Assembly (NCBI GenBank): GCA_018221175.1
Contig: JAAOYE010000047.1
Coordinates: 1-12,074 of the forward strand
Direction: 5' to 3'
DNA length: 12,074 nt
Origin: Candidatus Woesearchaeota archaeon
Lineage (GTDB): Archaea > Nanobdellota > Nanobdellia > Woesearchaeales > BM511
Shown: positions 6,640 through 12,074 of the stretch, one piece after another
Numbering within the stretch: position 1 is the first letter of the stretch
Layout: each line of letters starts with the position of its first letter
The notes under the pieces: generated by a model
Database searches by the model: none
The model's input: only the letters and a program-made list of their open reading frames with translations
What the model was told of the DNA's origin: nothing
Program-made: the position numbers and the translations under genes

Positions 6640-7053
6640 ATGGCAAGAATCTTAATCGTTCAAAACAAAGAAATACTGGGGGATTCGGATGTTTATTGGA
6701 TTAAAAAAACAAAAGGACTAAGCGCTGTTGATGTTGTTTCTACTGATGATGAAGCAAAAGCAGGCATAATAAAAAATGTTTATGACGCAGTAATCTTATC
6801 TTCACATTACTCTAAGAATGGACAGGAAGACCCTCAAGAGCATTGGCGTGGCCTGGTAAGTTTAGTTAGAAAATTAGACCGGCCAAGAAACATATTTGTT
6901 GTAAGCAATGATGAAGGCGCATTAGAAACCGCATTAGAACAGGGGATAGAAGCATACATAAACCGAAAAAGCCGCAACAAATTTAAGAATTTATGGGAAA
7001 TAAGAAGAGATATGAAAGGGCAATTAGGTATTACTTCGCAGCGTTATTCTTAA
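6640..7053 (+). CDS. Degenerate receiver-like (CheY-fold) protein
   Basis: A 137-residue protein beginning MARILIVQNKEIL. The pattern resembles a response-regulator receiver: ILIV as first strand, then VDVVST and DEA, YDAVILSSHY as the third strand, IFVVSND as the fourth, and GIEAYINRKS near the end, where receivers have a conserved lysine. The usual phosphorylated aspartate at the end of strand three is replaced by serine (ILSSHY), and the acidic pair after strand one is missing, so it is probably not phosphorylated. The fold call is inference from spacing and hydrophobic pattern. The ATG at 6616 was rejected because it abuts the TATA box. The 3' end overlaps the convergent alaS end by 23 nt. 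No partner kinase is nearby. Confidence 0.6.
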   Translation: MARILIVQNKEILGDSDVYWIKKTKGLSAVDVVSTDDEAKAGIIKNVYDAVILSSHYSKNGQEDPQEHWRGLVSLVRKLDRPRNIFVVSNDEGALETALEQGIEAYINRKSRNKFKNLWEIRRDMKGQLGITSQRYS

Positions 7054-9562
7054 AATCATCAAGTTCTCTTAGAAATCTTTGGATTGTTTTTGGCACATGC
7101 TCCACTTGTGTTTGAAGAATCTTTGCAGTTTCCGCCAAAGCGTCGCCTTTGAATTTGTCTGAAGAAACAAGCTCAAGTTCTGCTGGGTCAACGTCTTTTT
7201 TCTTTTTGGATAATTTTCTGCTTCGCTTCCATTTGATAAAAAGTTCTTCTGCCCGTGCTGGAACCATGTCATCAGAAACACCAAGGATTTCTGCAGCTGT
7301 ATGAAGCACAGCATCTTTTGATTTTCCAATGTCAACTGCTGCGCTTCCTGCAGTGAATTCGATTCTAACGATTGAGTCAGATATCTTAGAACTTTTCAAA
7401 ATCCTGATTTTGCCAGCTTCACTTGTCTGATGCAGATGCGTTCCGCCGCATGCTTCAATATCTATTCCTCCAATATCAACGATTCTTATTTGTTTTCCAG
7501 GGACTGCTCCGCCTTGGTAGATTTTCATGCCGTATTTTTTTTCAGCGTCGGTTCGCGGCATAAAAAACGATTTGACATCAATGTTTTTTTCAACTATCTT
7601 GTTGGCTTCGTCTTCAATTTTTTGAAGCACATCATCTGATATGCTGTCAAAGTGAGTTATATCTAAACTCGCTTTTTCTTTTGTTTTTCTTGCCCCGGCC
7701 TGGTAGATGTGGTTTCCAAGAACTTTTTTTGCAGCAGCGTTGATAATGTGTGTTGATGTGTGGTGCTGGGCGAGTTGTCTTCTGTGGTCAAACTCGACTC
7801 TGCCGCTAACTTCCTCTCCTTTTTTGAAGTCGCCTTTTACAAGGTGGATTATGTGCGGTCCATGTTTTACGACTTCGTGAACTTCGTTTCCGTTAATGGT
7901 TCCAACATCGTGAAGTTGGCCGCCTGAAGTTGGATAAAAAGCCGTCCTGTCTAAAACCAAGTAATCTTCTTTTGCAAATAAGACTTTGCCTTCAAACTCC
8001 AAATTTTTGTAGTCTTTATAGAAAAGCGCTTCTGTTTCAGGTATTTCTTGGGGGATTTCATATCTTTTCTCTGCAGTAGACGCAGAAACTTTCTCTTTTT
8101 TCTCGTGCATCTCTGAGACTTTCGCGTAGAAGTCGTCAGGAACAATAACATCAACACCTGTTTTTGTTGCTTCGTCTTTTACAATGTCAGGCGTGACGCC
8201 GTGAGAATCATAAGCATTTAAAAGCATTTCTTCTGTGATTTTCCCTTTTCTAATCATCTGTGAAACTAGCTGTGCTCCTCTTTGTTTTGTCTGCTCATAT
8301 TTTCTTTTTTCTACTCTGATTATGTTTTTTACTTCATCCAGATTTTGCGAGAGTTCCGGGAAAACCCCTTTTAGCTCGTGTGCGTGCCACTTGCAAACTT
8401 TTCCAAGGTCGATTTTCCATTTGTATTTGTCTATAAAGCTAAGTGCGCGCCTTGCAAGAACTCTTAGGTTGTATCCCCCTCCTGTGTTTGAGGGAAGCGC
8501 TCCGTCTGATAAAGCTATCAAAAGTCCTCTTGCGTGCTCTGCTATTGAAAACAAGGCTGCGTTTGGCAAAACTACTTCTTTTAGTTTTTCTACTGATACC
8601 CCTATTTTTTTTGCAACACTGTCCCATGCTTTTTTGATGTCATCAACCTCGTCTATATTCAAATATCCTGCTAAAGGAACATATTTTTTTATTATTTCAT
8701 CATCTGTTTCTATCCTTGTTATTTCTCGCAGTTTTTTCATAACATAAGGGAAGTTGGCGTCATATATTGTGGGGACGCCTTGTGTAAACCAGGCGTTTCT
8801 TTCCATTCCCATTCCCATATCCAAAACTTTGAGTTTGAGCTCTTTTGGCCCTTCTGGTGTTTGCTCATAAAGCATGTATACCTGGTTTCCAAGCTCAACG
8901 CCTCGTGAGAAGTATTCCATGCACGGCCCAAAGTTGCCGCCGCCTGCCCATGCGTCTTCGTGAAATGTGATTTCCGCGTCAGGAAGTCCAAGCCCGTCGT
9001 TTAGCCATTTCTTGATATCTTCAAAAACCCTGTCCTGGTTCCATTTGTCTGGCGGTACAAACATGTGCTGTCCAATCATGTTAAAGCAGGTCATGTGGCT
9101 GCCTGTTATTCCAACATTGTCAATGTCGCCAAATCTAAGGCAAAACTGGGGGATTACAAGCGGGTTTGCCGGCGGCTCTACCTCGCCAGAAACAATATAT
9201 GGCTGAAACGCTGCGATGCTTGCTATTGTAAATTCCATGTCATCTCTCCATCTTGCAACAAGAGGATATCTGTCTATTGGCGTGTATCCAAGGCCATCAA
9301 ACATCTTTGCAAACTCTTTCCAAACACCAAGAAATGAAAGTTTTTTCTTTGCAGGGTTGTCCTTAAAGAACTTAAAGCCTCCGCTGCACGCACTGTCTCC
9401 GCATTTGTGCTGGTCAACATTCACAGTCCAAAAGAATATTCCGCATGTGCAGCGCTTTCTCATAAAGCCGTATTTTTTCAAAACCGCTGTAGCATAGTAA
9501 TTGTCTGGGTTTTTTGAAGCTTCTTTTTTTAGCTGCGCCTTGGTTTCTTTGTCTGAGAGCAT
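7031..9562 (-). CDS. alaS: Alanyl-tRNA synthetase, archaeal type, lacking the C-Ala domain
   Basis: This 843-residue class II synthetase charges tRNA-Ala and clears Ser/Gly mischarging. It has the archaeal N-terminal extension with CTCGIFFWTVNVDQHKCGDSAC (C38, C40, H52, C54, C59, possible zinc site). Class II motifs include VARWRDDMEF (102-111) and motif 3 GMGMERNAW (250-258); GGGYNLRVLARRA (361-373) belongs to the tRNA-recognition domain. The editing domain has both metal motifs, HTSTH (601-605) and CGGTH (705-709). After about 760 come helical segments, and the protein ends at VPKTIQRFLRELDDFKNN. Typical archaeal enzymes of about 900 residues continue with a coiled coil and a globular DHHA1/C-Ala domain, which is missing here. 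The start is supported by a TATA box 26 nt upstream. The 3' end overlaps the convergent receiver-like gene by 23 nt. Confidence 0.97.
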   Translation of the reverse strand: MLSDKETKAQLKKEASKNPDNYYATAVLKKYGFMRKRCTCGIFFWTVNVDQHKCGDSACSGGFKFFKDNPAKKKLSFLGVWKEFAKMFDGLGYTPIDRYPLVARWRDDMEFTIASIAAFQPYIVSGEVEPPANPLVIPQFCLRFGDIDNVGITGSHMTCFNMIGQHMFVPPDKWNQDRVFEDIKKWLNDGLGLPDAEITFHEDAWAGGGNFGPCMEYFSRGVELGNQVYMLYEQTPEGPKELKLKVLDMGMGMERNAWFTQGVPTIYDANFPYVMKKLREITRIETDDEIIKKYVPLAGYLNIDEVDDIKKAWDSVAKKIGVSVEKLKEVVLPNAALFSIAEHARGLLIALSDGALPSNTGGGYNLRVLARRALSFIDKYKWKIDLGKVCKWHAHELKGVFPELSQNLDEVKNIIRVEKRKYEQTKQRGAQLVSQMIRKGKITEEMLLNAYDSHGVTPDIVKDEATKTGVDVIVPDDFYAKVSEMHEKKEKVSASTAEKRYEIPQEIPETEALFYKDYKNLEFEGKVLFAKEDYLVLDRTAFYPTSGGQLHDVGTINGNEVHEVVKHGPHIIHLVKGDFKKGEEVSGRVEFDHRRQLAQHHTSTHIINAAAKKVLGNHIYQAGARKTKEKASLDITHFDSISDDVLQKIEDEANKIVEKNIDVKSFFMPRTDAEKKYGMKIYQGGAVPGKQIRIVDIGGIDIEACGGTHLHQTSEAGKIRILKSSKISDSIVRIEFTAGSAAVDIGKSKDAVLHTAAEILGVSDDMVPARAEELFIKWKRSRKLSKKKKDVDPAELELVSSDKFKGDALAETAKILQTQVEHVPKTIQRFLRELDDFKNNAAK

Positions 9563-9583
9563 TACCTAGGTGATTTAGAGATT

Positions 9584-9592
9584 CTATTTAAA
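9584..9592 (-). promoter_or_regulatory. TATA box of alaS
   Basis: The minus strand reads TTTAAATAG, centred about 26 nt before the alaS ATG, consistent with a leaderless mRNA. It lies in the 44-bp gap after the SemiSWEET gene, so alaS need not depend on read-through. Confidence 0.5.
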
Positions 9593-9606
9593 GATTATGT
9601 TAGAAT

Positions 9607-9951
9607 CTAACCAAACATTATTATTCCAGCGACAACCATTATTTGTAGAATTACCCAAAGAACATATGCAATTATTAATGGTTTTTCTTTGTGTGTTATT
9701 CCATAAACTAACCACACAATAGAATATGCTAAAAATGCAGACCAAGTAATTAATGAAACTCCTTCAACGGTTTTATTCACCCAAATCTTAATAATTTGAG
9801 GGAGCGTAAGTAAAGGGCCAATAACTCCTGCAATGTAAACTGAATCGTCAACCACTCTTTTCCATTTCTCTGGATGAGGAAATTGTTGGAGTTTTTGATG
9901 AACTCTTTTTCTTTTATGTAAATGATGAAAACCTTCATTACTTTGTGACAT
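9607..9951 (-). CDS. SemiSWEET-like (PQ-loop/MtN3) small transporter
   Basis: A 114-residue protein with a basic, histidine-rich N-terminal tail (about 1-33) and three membrane helices (about 36-57, 67-85, 92-112). The first helix carries the PQ-loop signature LLTLPQIIKIWVNKTVEGVSLITW, with P51-Q52 at the helix kink. SemiSWEETs of three helices act as dimers and move sugars or related small molecules; the substrate here is unknown. The usual length is about 85-95 residues, so the charged N-terminal tail is an extra. The ATG at 9951 is preferred over a GTG six bases upstream because a TATA box sits 29 nt before it. The gene is followed by alaS on the same strand. Confidence 0.85.
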   Translation of the reverse strand: MSQSNEGFHHLHKRKRVHQKLQQFPHPEKWKRVVDDSVYIAGVIGPLLTLPQIIKIWVNKTVEGVSLITWSAFLAYSIVWLVYGITHKEKPLIIAYVLWVILQIMVVAGIIMFG

Positions 9952-9974
9952 AAACACTTACTTTGAAATTTAAT

Positions 9975-9984
9975 CTTTAAATAC
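9975..9984 (-). promoter_or_regulatory. TATA box of the SemiSWEET-like gene
   Basis: The minus strand reads GTATTTAAAG, centred about 29 nt before the ATG at 9951. It supports that ATG rather than the nearby GTG. Confidence 0.5.
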
Positions 9985-10030
9985 TTTTAGATGAAAGTGG
10001 TGATTTCAAAATATTAAATAAAGTTAGTTT

Positions 10031-10040
10031 TTTATATATC
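10031..10040 (+). promoter_or_regulatory. TATA box of the hypothetical gene at 10058
   Basis: TTTATATATC is centred about 22 nt before the ATG at 10058, close to leaderless spacing, in a very AT-rich spacer. Confidence 0.4.
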
Positions 10041-10057
10041 TAAATAAATTTATTATT

Positions 10058-10447
10058 ATGAACTTATCAAAATTTCAATATGTTATAATAATTTCTTTAC
10101 TAATTGTAATAGCTTTAATACCAATTTCTTATACTGAGATTGAAGAAACTACAACTCAAGAACCTTATACCTATATTGATAAACATATTGGTCCTGAAAG
10201 CTATGAAACACAAATCTGTAGATTTAGATATCCTAATGGAACTTCACAAGATATAGAAATTTATGAAGGTATTCCTATTCAAGAAGAACTTAAACAATAT
10301 CAAGAATTATGTTATACTAAACAAAAAATCCGAAACGTTGAAATTTCACAAGAAGTTGTAAGATATAAGGACGTTACAACACAAAAAAGTATAACCAAAA
10401 GAAAACCCTTAGTATATGTACTATTTAAAAAAATTCAGATATTCTAA
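10058..10447 (+). CDS. Hypothetical single-TM exported or membrane-anchored protein
   Basis: A 129-residue protein that I do not recognise. Residues about 8-24 (YVIIISLLIVIALIPIS) form one hydrophobic helix, a signal anchor or signal peptide. The remainder is polar, rich in T, E, Q and K, and has two cysteines (C54 and C85) that could form a disulfide outside the membrane. Repeated short hydrophobic/charged segments (VEISQEVVRYKDVTTQ) suggest beta strands. One 60-base line of the gene counted by hand is only about 20% GC, far below nucS or alaS, which may indicate fast evolution or acquisition. It stands alone, followed by the convergent tRNA gene. Confidence 0.65.
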   Translation: MNLSKFQYVIIISLLIVIALIPISYTEIEETTTQEPYTYIDKHIGPESYETQICRFRYPNGTSQDIEIYEGIPIQEELKQYQELCYTKQKIRNVEISQEVVRYKDVTTQKSITKRKPLVYVLFKKIQIF

Positions 10448-10475
10448 AAACAATGAAATATACTTAGAATAAAAA

Positions 10476-10616
10476 TGGTGAGGGGGACGTGATTTGAACA
10501 CGCGTAGGCACTAAGCCAATAGGTTTCTTTCACTGTGAGGCAAGATACCTCGAAGCGACCTAAGCTTGGACTTTATTTAGAAAATCTATCCCGTTTGACC
10601 GCTCCGGCACCCCCTC
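10476..10616 (-). tRNA. Class II tRNA, probably tRNA-Leu, with intron of about 50 nt and encoded CCA
   Basis: The minus strand starts GAGGGGG (10616-10610) and ends CCCCCTC-A-CCA, a perfect 7-bp acceptor stem with discriminator A and encoded CCA. The T arm is GCGTG-TTCAAAT-CACGT. The D arm is CCG-GAGCGGTCAAA-CGG, with G13 and A22. A variable arm GGC-TTAGT-GCC precedes TAC. The long variable arm, A73 and the D-loop GGTCAAA suggest leucine. The gene is about 54 nt too long for an intronless class II tRNA. GATAGAT (10590-10584) pairs with ACCTATT (10524-10518) with one A-C mismatch, and TTTC (10583-10580) pairs with GAAA (10531-10528), leaving three-base bulges TAA and GAA. That resembles a bulge-helix-bulge splice site. 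Cutting there gives an 86-nt product but a nine-base loop, so I could not fix the anticodon; UAA (Leu) or UGA (Ser) fit other junctions. Confidence 0.8.
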
Positions 10617-10778
10617 ATAAAAGCGCCGATAGATTCTTCCAAGCTTTTCTTTGTTTTGGAACGGTAATTCATTTAAAAATTTATCTATTTCTTTTTTACT
10701 TATTTTTATTCCATAATACTCTTTTTTATATCTTTTATTTATCCATTTATCAAGGTAATGTATAATATTAAACCTCAT
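10560..10778 (-). CDS. Small hypothetical reading frame running into the tRNA gene
   Basis: A 72-codon frame whose last 19 codons (57 bases, stop included) lie inside the tRNA, so its C-terminus (GVPERSNGIDF...) is simply the tRNA 5' half translated. The first 53 or so residues are basic and aromatic-rich with KKEIDKFLNELPFQNKEKLGRIYRRFYEG, which looks like helical protein and not random sequence. A TATA-like element (10816-10824, minus strand) lies about 42 nt upstream of the ATG. It may be a real small gene, the 5' remnant of a gene cut by insertion at the tRNA, or noise that doubles as the tRNA leader. I do not recognise the family. Confidence 0.3.
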   Translation of the reverse strand: MRFNIIHYLDKWINKRYKKEYYGIKISKKEIDKFLNELPFQNKEKLGRIYRRFYEGVPERSNGIDFLNKVQA

Positions 10779-10836
10779 GTCTACAAATGTCCAGTGGAGA
10801 TAAAAAAATTTATCGTATTTAAACTATATTCTTAAG

Positions 10837-10846
10837 TATATAAATA
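10837..10846 (+). promoter_or_regulatory. Strong TATA box with a leader of about 75 nt
   Basis: TATATAAATA would place transcription start near 10870, leaving a leader of about 75 nt before the gene at 10944. The leader holds AGGGGTGA (10879-10886), an ATG-TAG start-stop pair (10900-10905) and the Shine-Dalgarno site GGAGG (10931-10935). Confidence 0.5.
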
Positions 10847-10930
10847 GTTATAAATTCTTTAAATCAAAAGTTTAACACAGGGGTGAAATCATAGTTCTAA
10901 TGTAGCGATAACACACTCCCAAAACTTAAT

Positions 10931-10935
10931 GGAGG
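10931..10935 (+). promoter_or_regulatory. Shine-Dalgarno site deciding the start at 10944
   Basis: GGAGG, part of TGGAGGT, lies 8 nt before the ATG at 10944. An in-frame ATG at 10929 overlaps this site and would add five residues, so it is rejected as the start. Confidence 0.75.
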
Positions 10936-10943
10936 TAATTATC

Positions 10944-11273
10944 ATGGCTGAACTTGGAGACAAAATTGGATCATATGGTTTTCTAGGAGGGGTCGCAATT
11001 GCATTAATCTTTGCATTTGTAGCAGCTGCACCGTGGGTGGCGTATCTTCTAGGATTTCTAGGTCTGGTTGTAGGGTTTTTGAATTGGGGAGATAAAGAGG
11101 CGCAAGGATTTTTAATCGCGGCAATAGCCTTTTTGGCAGCGTCTGGCGGACTTGGACAAATCTTTGCAGAAGTCCCTTACCTAGAAGCATTTCTGGAAAA
11201 TCTAACAACACTTATAGGGCCAGCAGCAGTAATCATTGCTTTAAAAGTCATTTACGACTTTGGCAAAGGATAA
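10944..11273 (+). CDS. Small polytopic membrane protein, probably highly expressed
   Basis: A 109-residue, very hydrophobic protein beginning MAELGDKIGSYGFLGG. Three or four membrane segments are visible (about 12-28, 30-46, 56-71, 85-101), with small residues (G, A) frequent and a single charged loop NWGDKEAQG between the second and third. No metal-binding or catalytic motif is seen and I cannot name a function. The start is fixed by a near-perfect Shine-Dalgarno site, and the promoter has a strong TATA box, suggesting high expression. A T-rich stretch after the stop probably ends transcription. Confidence 0.75.
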   Translation: MAELGDKIGSYGFLGGVAIALIFAFVAAAPWVAYLLGFLGLVVGFLNWGDKEAQGFLIAAIAFLAASGGLGQIFAEVPYLEAFLENLTTLIGPAAVIIALKVIYDFGKG

Positions 11274-11277
11274 AAAC

Positions 11278-11294
11278 TTTTTTTATTTTTTTTT
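11278..11294 (+). terminator. T-tract transcription terminator
   Basis: Seven T, one A, then nine T follow the stop codon at 11273. Archaeal RNA polymerase terminates at such T-runs. On the other strand the same bases encode the last lysines and the stop of eL37. Confidence 0.5.
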
Positions 11295-11450
11295 CTTCCA
11301 AGAAAAACTTCTTTTTTTAGCAGAATTTCCATAGCCACAACTTGCACATTCTTTGTGCCTTACATGATATGAATGCTTTCCGCATCTTCTGCAGTATATG
11401 TGCGACTTTTTTCCAGACTTTTTGCCCATAGAAGCTGTTCCTTTGCTCAA
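11283..11450 (-). CDS. rpl37e: Ribosomal protein eL37 with TTG start
   Basis: A 55-residue zinc-ribbon protein of the large ribosomal subunit. The translation M(TTG)SKGTASMGKKSGKKSH... then YCRRCGKHSYHV and ECASCGYG matches eL37 throughout; C20, C23, C35 and C38 bind zinc. The C-terminus SFSWKKKK is typical. The start is TTG, not ATG: homologues begin M-(S/T)-K-G-T-x-S-M-G-K, and AGGTG lies 6 nt before the TTG. It lies 11 bp after the LSm stop in an LSm-eL37 operon, a conserved archaeal pairing. The internal ATG (residue 8) would remove the conserved N-terminus. Confidence 0.93.
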   Translation of the reverse strand: MSKGTASMGKKSGKKSHIYCRRCGKHSYHVRHKECASCGYGNSAKKRSFSWKKKK

Positions 11451-11456
11451 TTTTTA

Positions 11457-11461
11457 CACCT
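11457..11461 (-). promoter_or_regulatory. Shine-Dalgarno site of eL37
   Basis: AGGTG on the minus strand lies 6 nt before the TTG start and just after the LSm stop codon, allowing re-initiation after LSm. Confidence 0.6.
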
Positions 11462-11686
11462 TTATGCTGGAGAAATTATTGTGATTGTGTCTCCTCGAAT
11501 AAATACGACGCCAAGCTTTCTTTTAAGTTTTCCATCTTCCATCTCTTCTGCGTCTTCTAAGACTGCGTTGATGTGGATGTCAAATGCTTTTAGCTTTCCA
11601 ACAAACACTCCGCCGTTTTTTTGTTCTACTATTACTCTTTTGTTTCGCGCAGCGTTTAGCGCATCTAGTGGTCTTGCGGTTTCCAT
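11462..11686 (-). CDS. lsm: Sm-like archaeal protein (LSm)
   Basis: A 74-residue RNA-binding Sm-fold protein that assembles into a ring, usually of seven subunits in archaea, and binds U-rich RNA. Sm1 is visible in RPLDALNAARNKRVIVEQKNGGVFVGKLKAFDIHINAVLEDAEE, with D-x-H-x-N at 35-39, and Sm2 in GVVFIRGDTITIISP (I-R-G-(D/N) core). The ATG at 11686 is chosen because GAGGTG lies 9 nt upstream; a GTG within that site could add four residues, but homologues start near RPLD. A TATA box TTTATAAA lies at 11734-11741. The length is normal for the family. It is the first gene of the operon with eL37. Confidence 0.93.
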   Translation of the reverse strand: METARPLDALNAARNKRVIVEQKNGGVFVGKLKAFDIHINAVLEDAEEMEDGKLKRKLGVVFIRGDTITIISPA

Positions 11687-11695
11687 ATAAAAAAA

Positions 11696-11701
11696 CACCT
11701 C
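11696..11701 (-). promoter_or_regulatory. Shine-Dalgarno site of the LSm gene
   Basis: GAGGTG on the minus strand lies 9 nt before the ATG at 11686. Its own GTG is an alternative start four codons upstream, judged less likely. Confidence 0.55.
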
Positions 11702-11733
11702 AAAAAGTTCTGTTTATTCGAATTTTGACGTTG

Positions 11734-11741
11734 TTTATAAA
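11734..11741 (-). promoter_or_regulatory. TATA box of the LSm-eL37 operon
   Basis: TTTATAAA, identical on both strands, lies about 51 nt before the LSm ATG. A start near 11712 would give a leader of about 26 nt that carries the Shine-Dalgarno site. Confidence 0.45.
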
Positions 11742-11766
11742 GATAACGTTTTTTCTACTCAAAAAG

Positions 11767-11775
11767 TTTATAAAT
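11767..11775 (+). promoter_or_regulatory. TATA box of the beta-helix protein gene
   Basis: TTTATAAAT lies about 44 nt before the ATG at 11815, giving a leader of about 20 nt. AGGGGT (11803-11808) lies 6 nt before the ATG as a possible ribosome-binding site, resembling the site before the DUF1059 gene. Confidence 0.45.
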
Positions 11776-11814
11776 AAAAACAAATCTTCTTCTCTCAATA
11801 AAAGGGGTTATGAT

Positions 11815-12074
11815 ATGGTGGGGAAGAAAAGAACATTGTTCTTGCTTGGATTTATGTTTGTAGTTTATGCTCTTAATTCTTTTGCATGCACAACACCTGT
11901 AGATAATCTAACAATCAATAATGACACAGTTCTTTGCAATGGAACGTACAATATTGCTGACACTGGAAACGGCTTGATTATTATCAATGCTTCTGGAATA
12001 ACTCTTGAATGCAATAATACAGTGTTGAATGGGACAACTGCAGGTATCGGTATTAATATCTCAGGTTTTGATAA
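11815..12074 (+). CDS. Secreted parallel beta-helix-type surface protein (5' part only)
   Basis: Only 86 codons are in the window; the frame is open at the end. Residues 1-24 form a signal peptide: basic MVGKKR, a hydrophobic core (about 7-20), then NSFA before C25. The context SFA-C also allows a lipoprotein-type cleavage. The mature part begins CTTPVDNLTINND and continues with LCNGTYNI, then GLIIINASGITLECNNTVLNGT and GIGINISGF, the repeating rungs of NosD/PbH1-like right-handed beta helices often found in archaeal surface proteins. Seven N-x-S/T sequons in about 60 residues suggest heavy N-glycosylation. The ATG at 11815 is chosen because of the ribosome-binding site; an ATG five bases upstream is in another frame. 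Confidence 0.8.
   Translation, partial: MVGKKRTLFLLGFMFVVYALNSFACTTPVDNLTINNDTVLCNGTYNIADTGNGLIIINASGITLECNNTVLNGTTAGIGINISGFD

Noticed and set aside
8235..8747. Long open frame of 170 codons on the plus strand
   Set aside because: It lies entirely antisense inside alaS, which has clear conserved motifs over the same bases; the peptide is serine/phenylalanine-rich as expected from reverse reading of lysine/glutamate-rich coding sequence.
10560..10616. Translation of the tRNA 5' half as a protein C-terminus (GVPERSNG...)
   Set aside because: This peptide is a familiar product of reading through class II tRNA genes; it is not evidence of a conserved protein domain.
1..12074. CRISPR array, insertion sequence or rRNA
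   Set aside because: No regularly spaced direct repeats, transposase-like protein, terminal inverted repeats or rRNA-like sequence were seen.

Overview
The window looks like a piece of chromosome from a small-genome archaeon, probably of the DPANN group (Woesearchaeota/Pacearchaeota-like). The archaeal assignment rests on the gene set: NreA and NucS/EndoMS repair proteins, archaeal-type alanyl-tRNA synthetase, a Sm-like protein next to ribosomal protein eL37, a DUF1059 protein, and TATA boxes placed about 24-29 nt before many start codons, which is the geometry of leaderless archaeal transcripts. The DPANN assignment is inference from gene style and compactness. No rRNA, CRISPR array or insertion sequence was seen.

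Layout. 1-1413: a probably secreted protein with a lysozyme-like central region and a C-terminal LysM-like domain. 1453-2643: nreA, tail-to-tail and overlapping a small DUF1059 gene (2640-2846, minus). 2946-3191: an orphan small gene. 3193-4131 (minus): tRNA-dihydrouridine synthase. 4226-4968 (minus): a two-gene unit, a four-cysteine zinc ribbon translationally coupled to a polytopic membrane protein. 5049-5786: nucS, divergent from that unit. 5789-5855: GTTAAC-type palindromes between convergent genes. 5891-6568 (minus): HAD phosphatase, divergent from a degenerate receiver-like protein (6640-7053). 7031-9562 (minus): alaS, which ends before the C-Ala domain. 9607-9951 (minus): SemiSWEET-like protein. 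10058-10447: single-TM hypothetical. 10476-10616 (minus): class II tRNA with an intron, overlapped by a small reading frame. 10944-11273: small polytopic membrane protein with a strong Shine-Dalgarno site. 11283-11686 (minus): LSm-eL37 operon. 11815-end: secreted beta-helix protein cut by the window edge.

Functional themes. Most genes serve information processing: tRNA charging and modification, translation, RNA binding and DNA repair. NreA and NucS both end in nearly the same PCNA-binding heptapeptide (QKKLWEF and QKGLWEF), so both are likely recruited to the sliding clamp. Envelope genes sit at both ends. The genes at 7-1413 and 10058-10447 look more AT-rich than the housekeeping genes: single 60-base lines counted by hand gave about 28% and 20% GC, against about 42% in nucS. 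No clearly new multi-gene system was found. The points most worth checking are the unresolved intron-containing tRNA with its overlapping reading frame, the truncated AlaRS, the LysM/lysozyme-like protein and the palindrome cluster.
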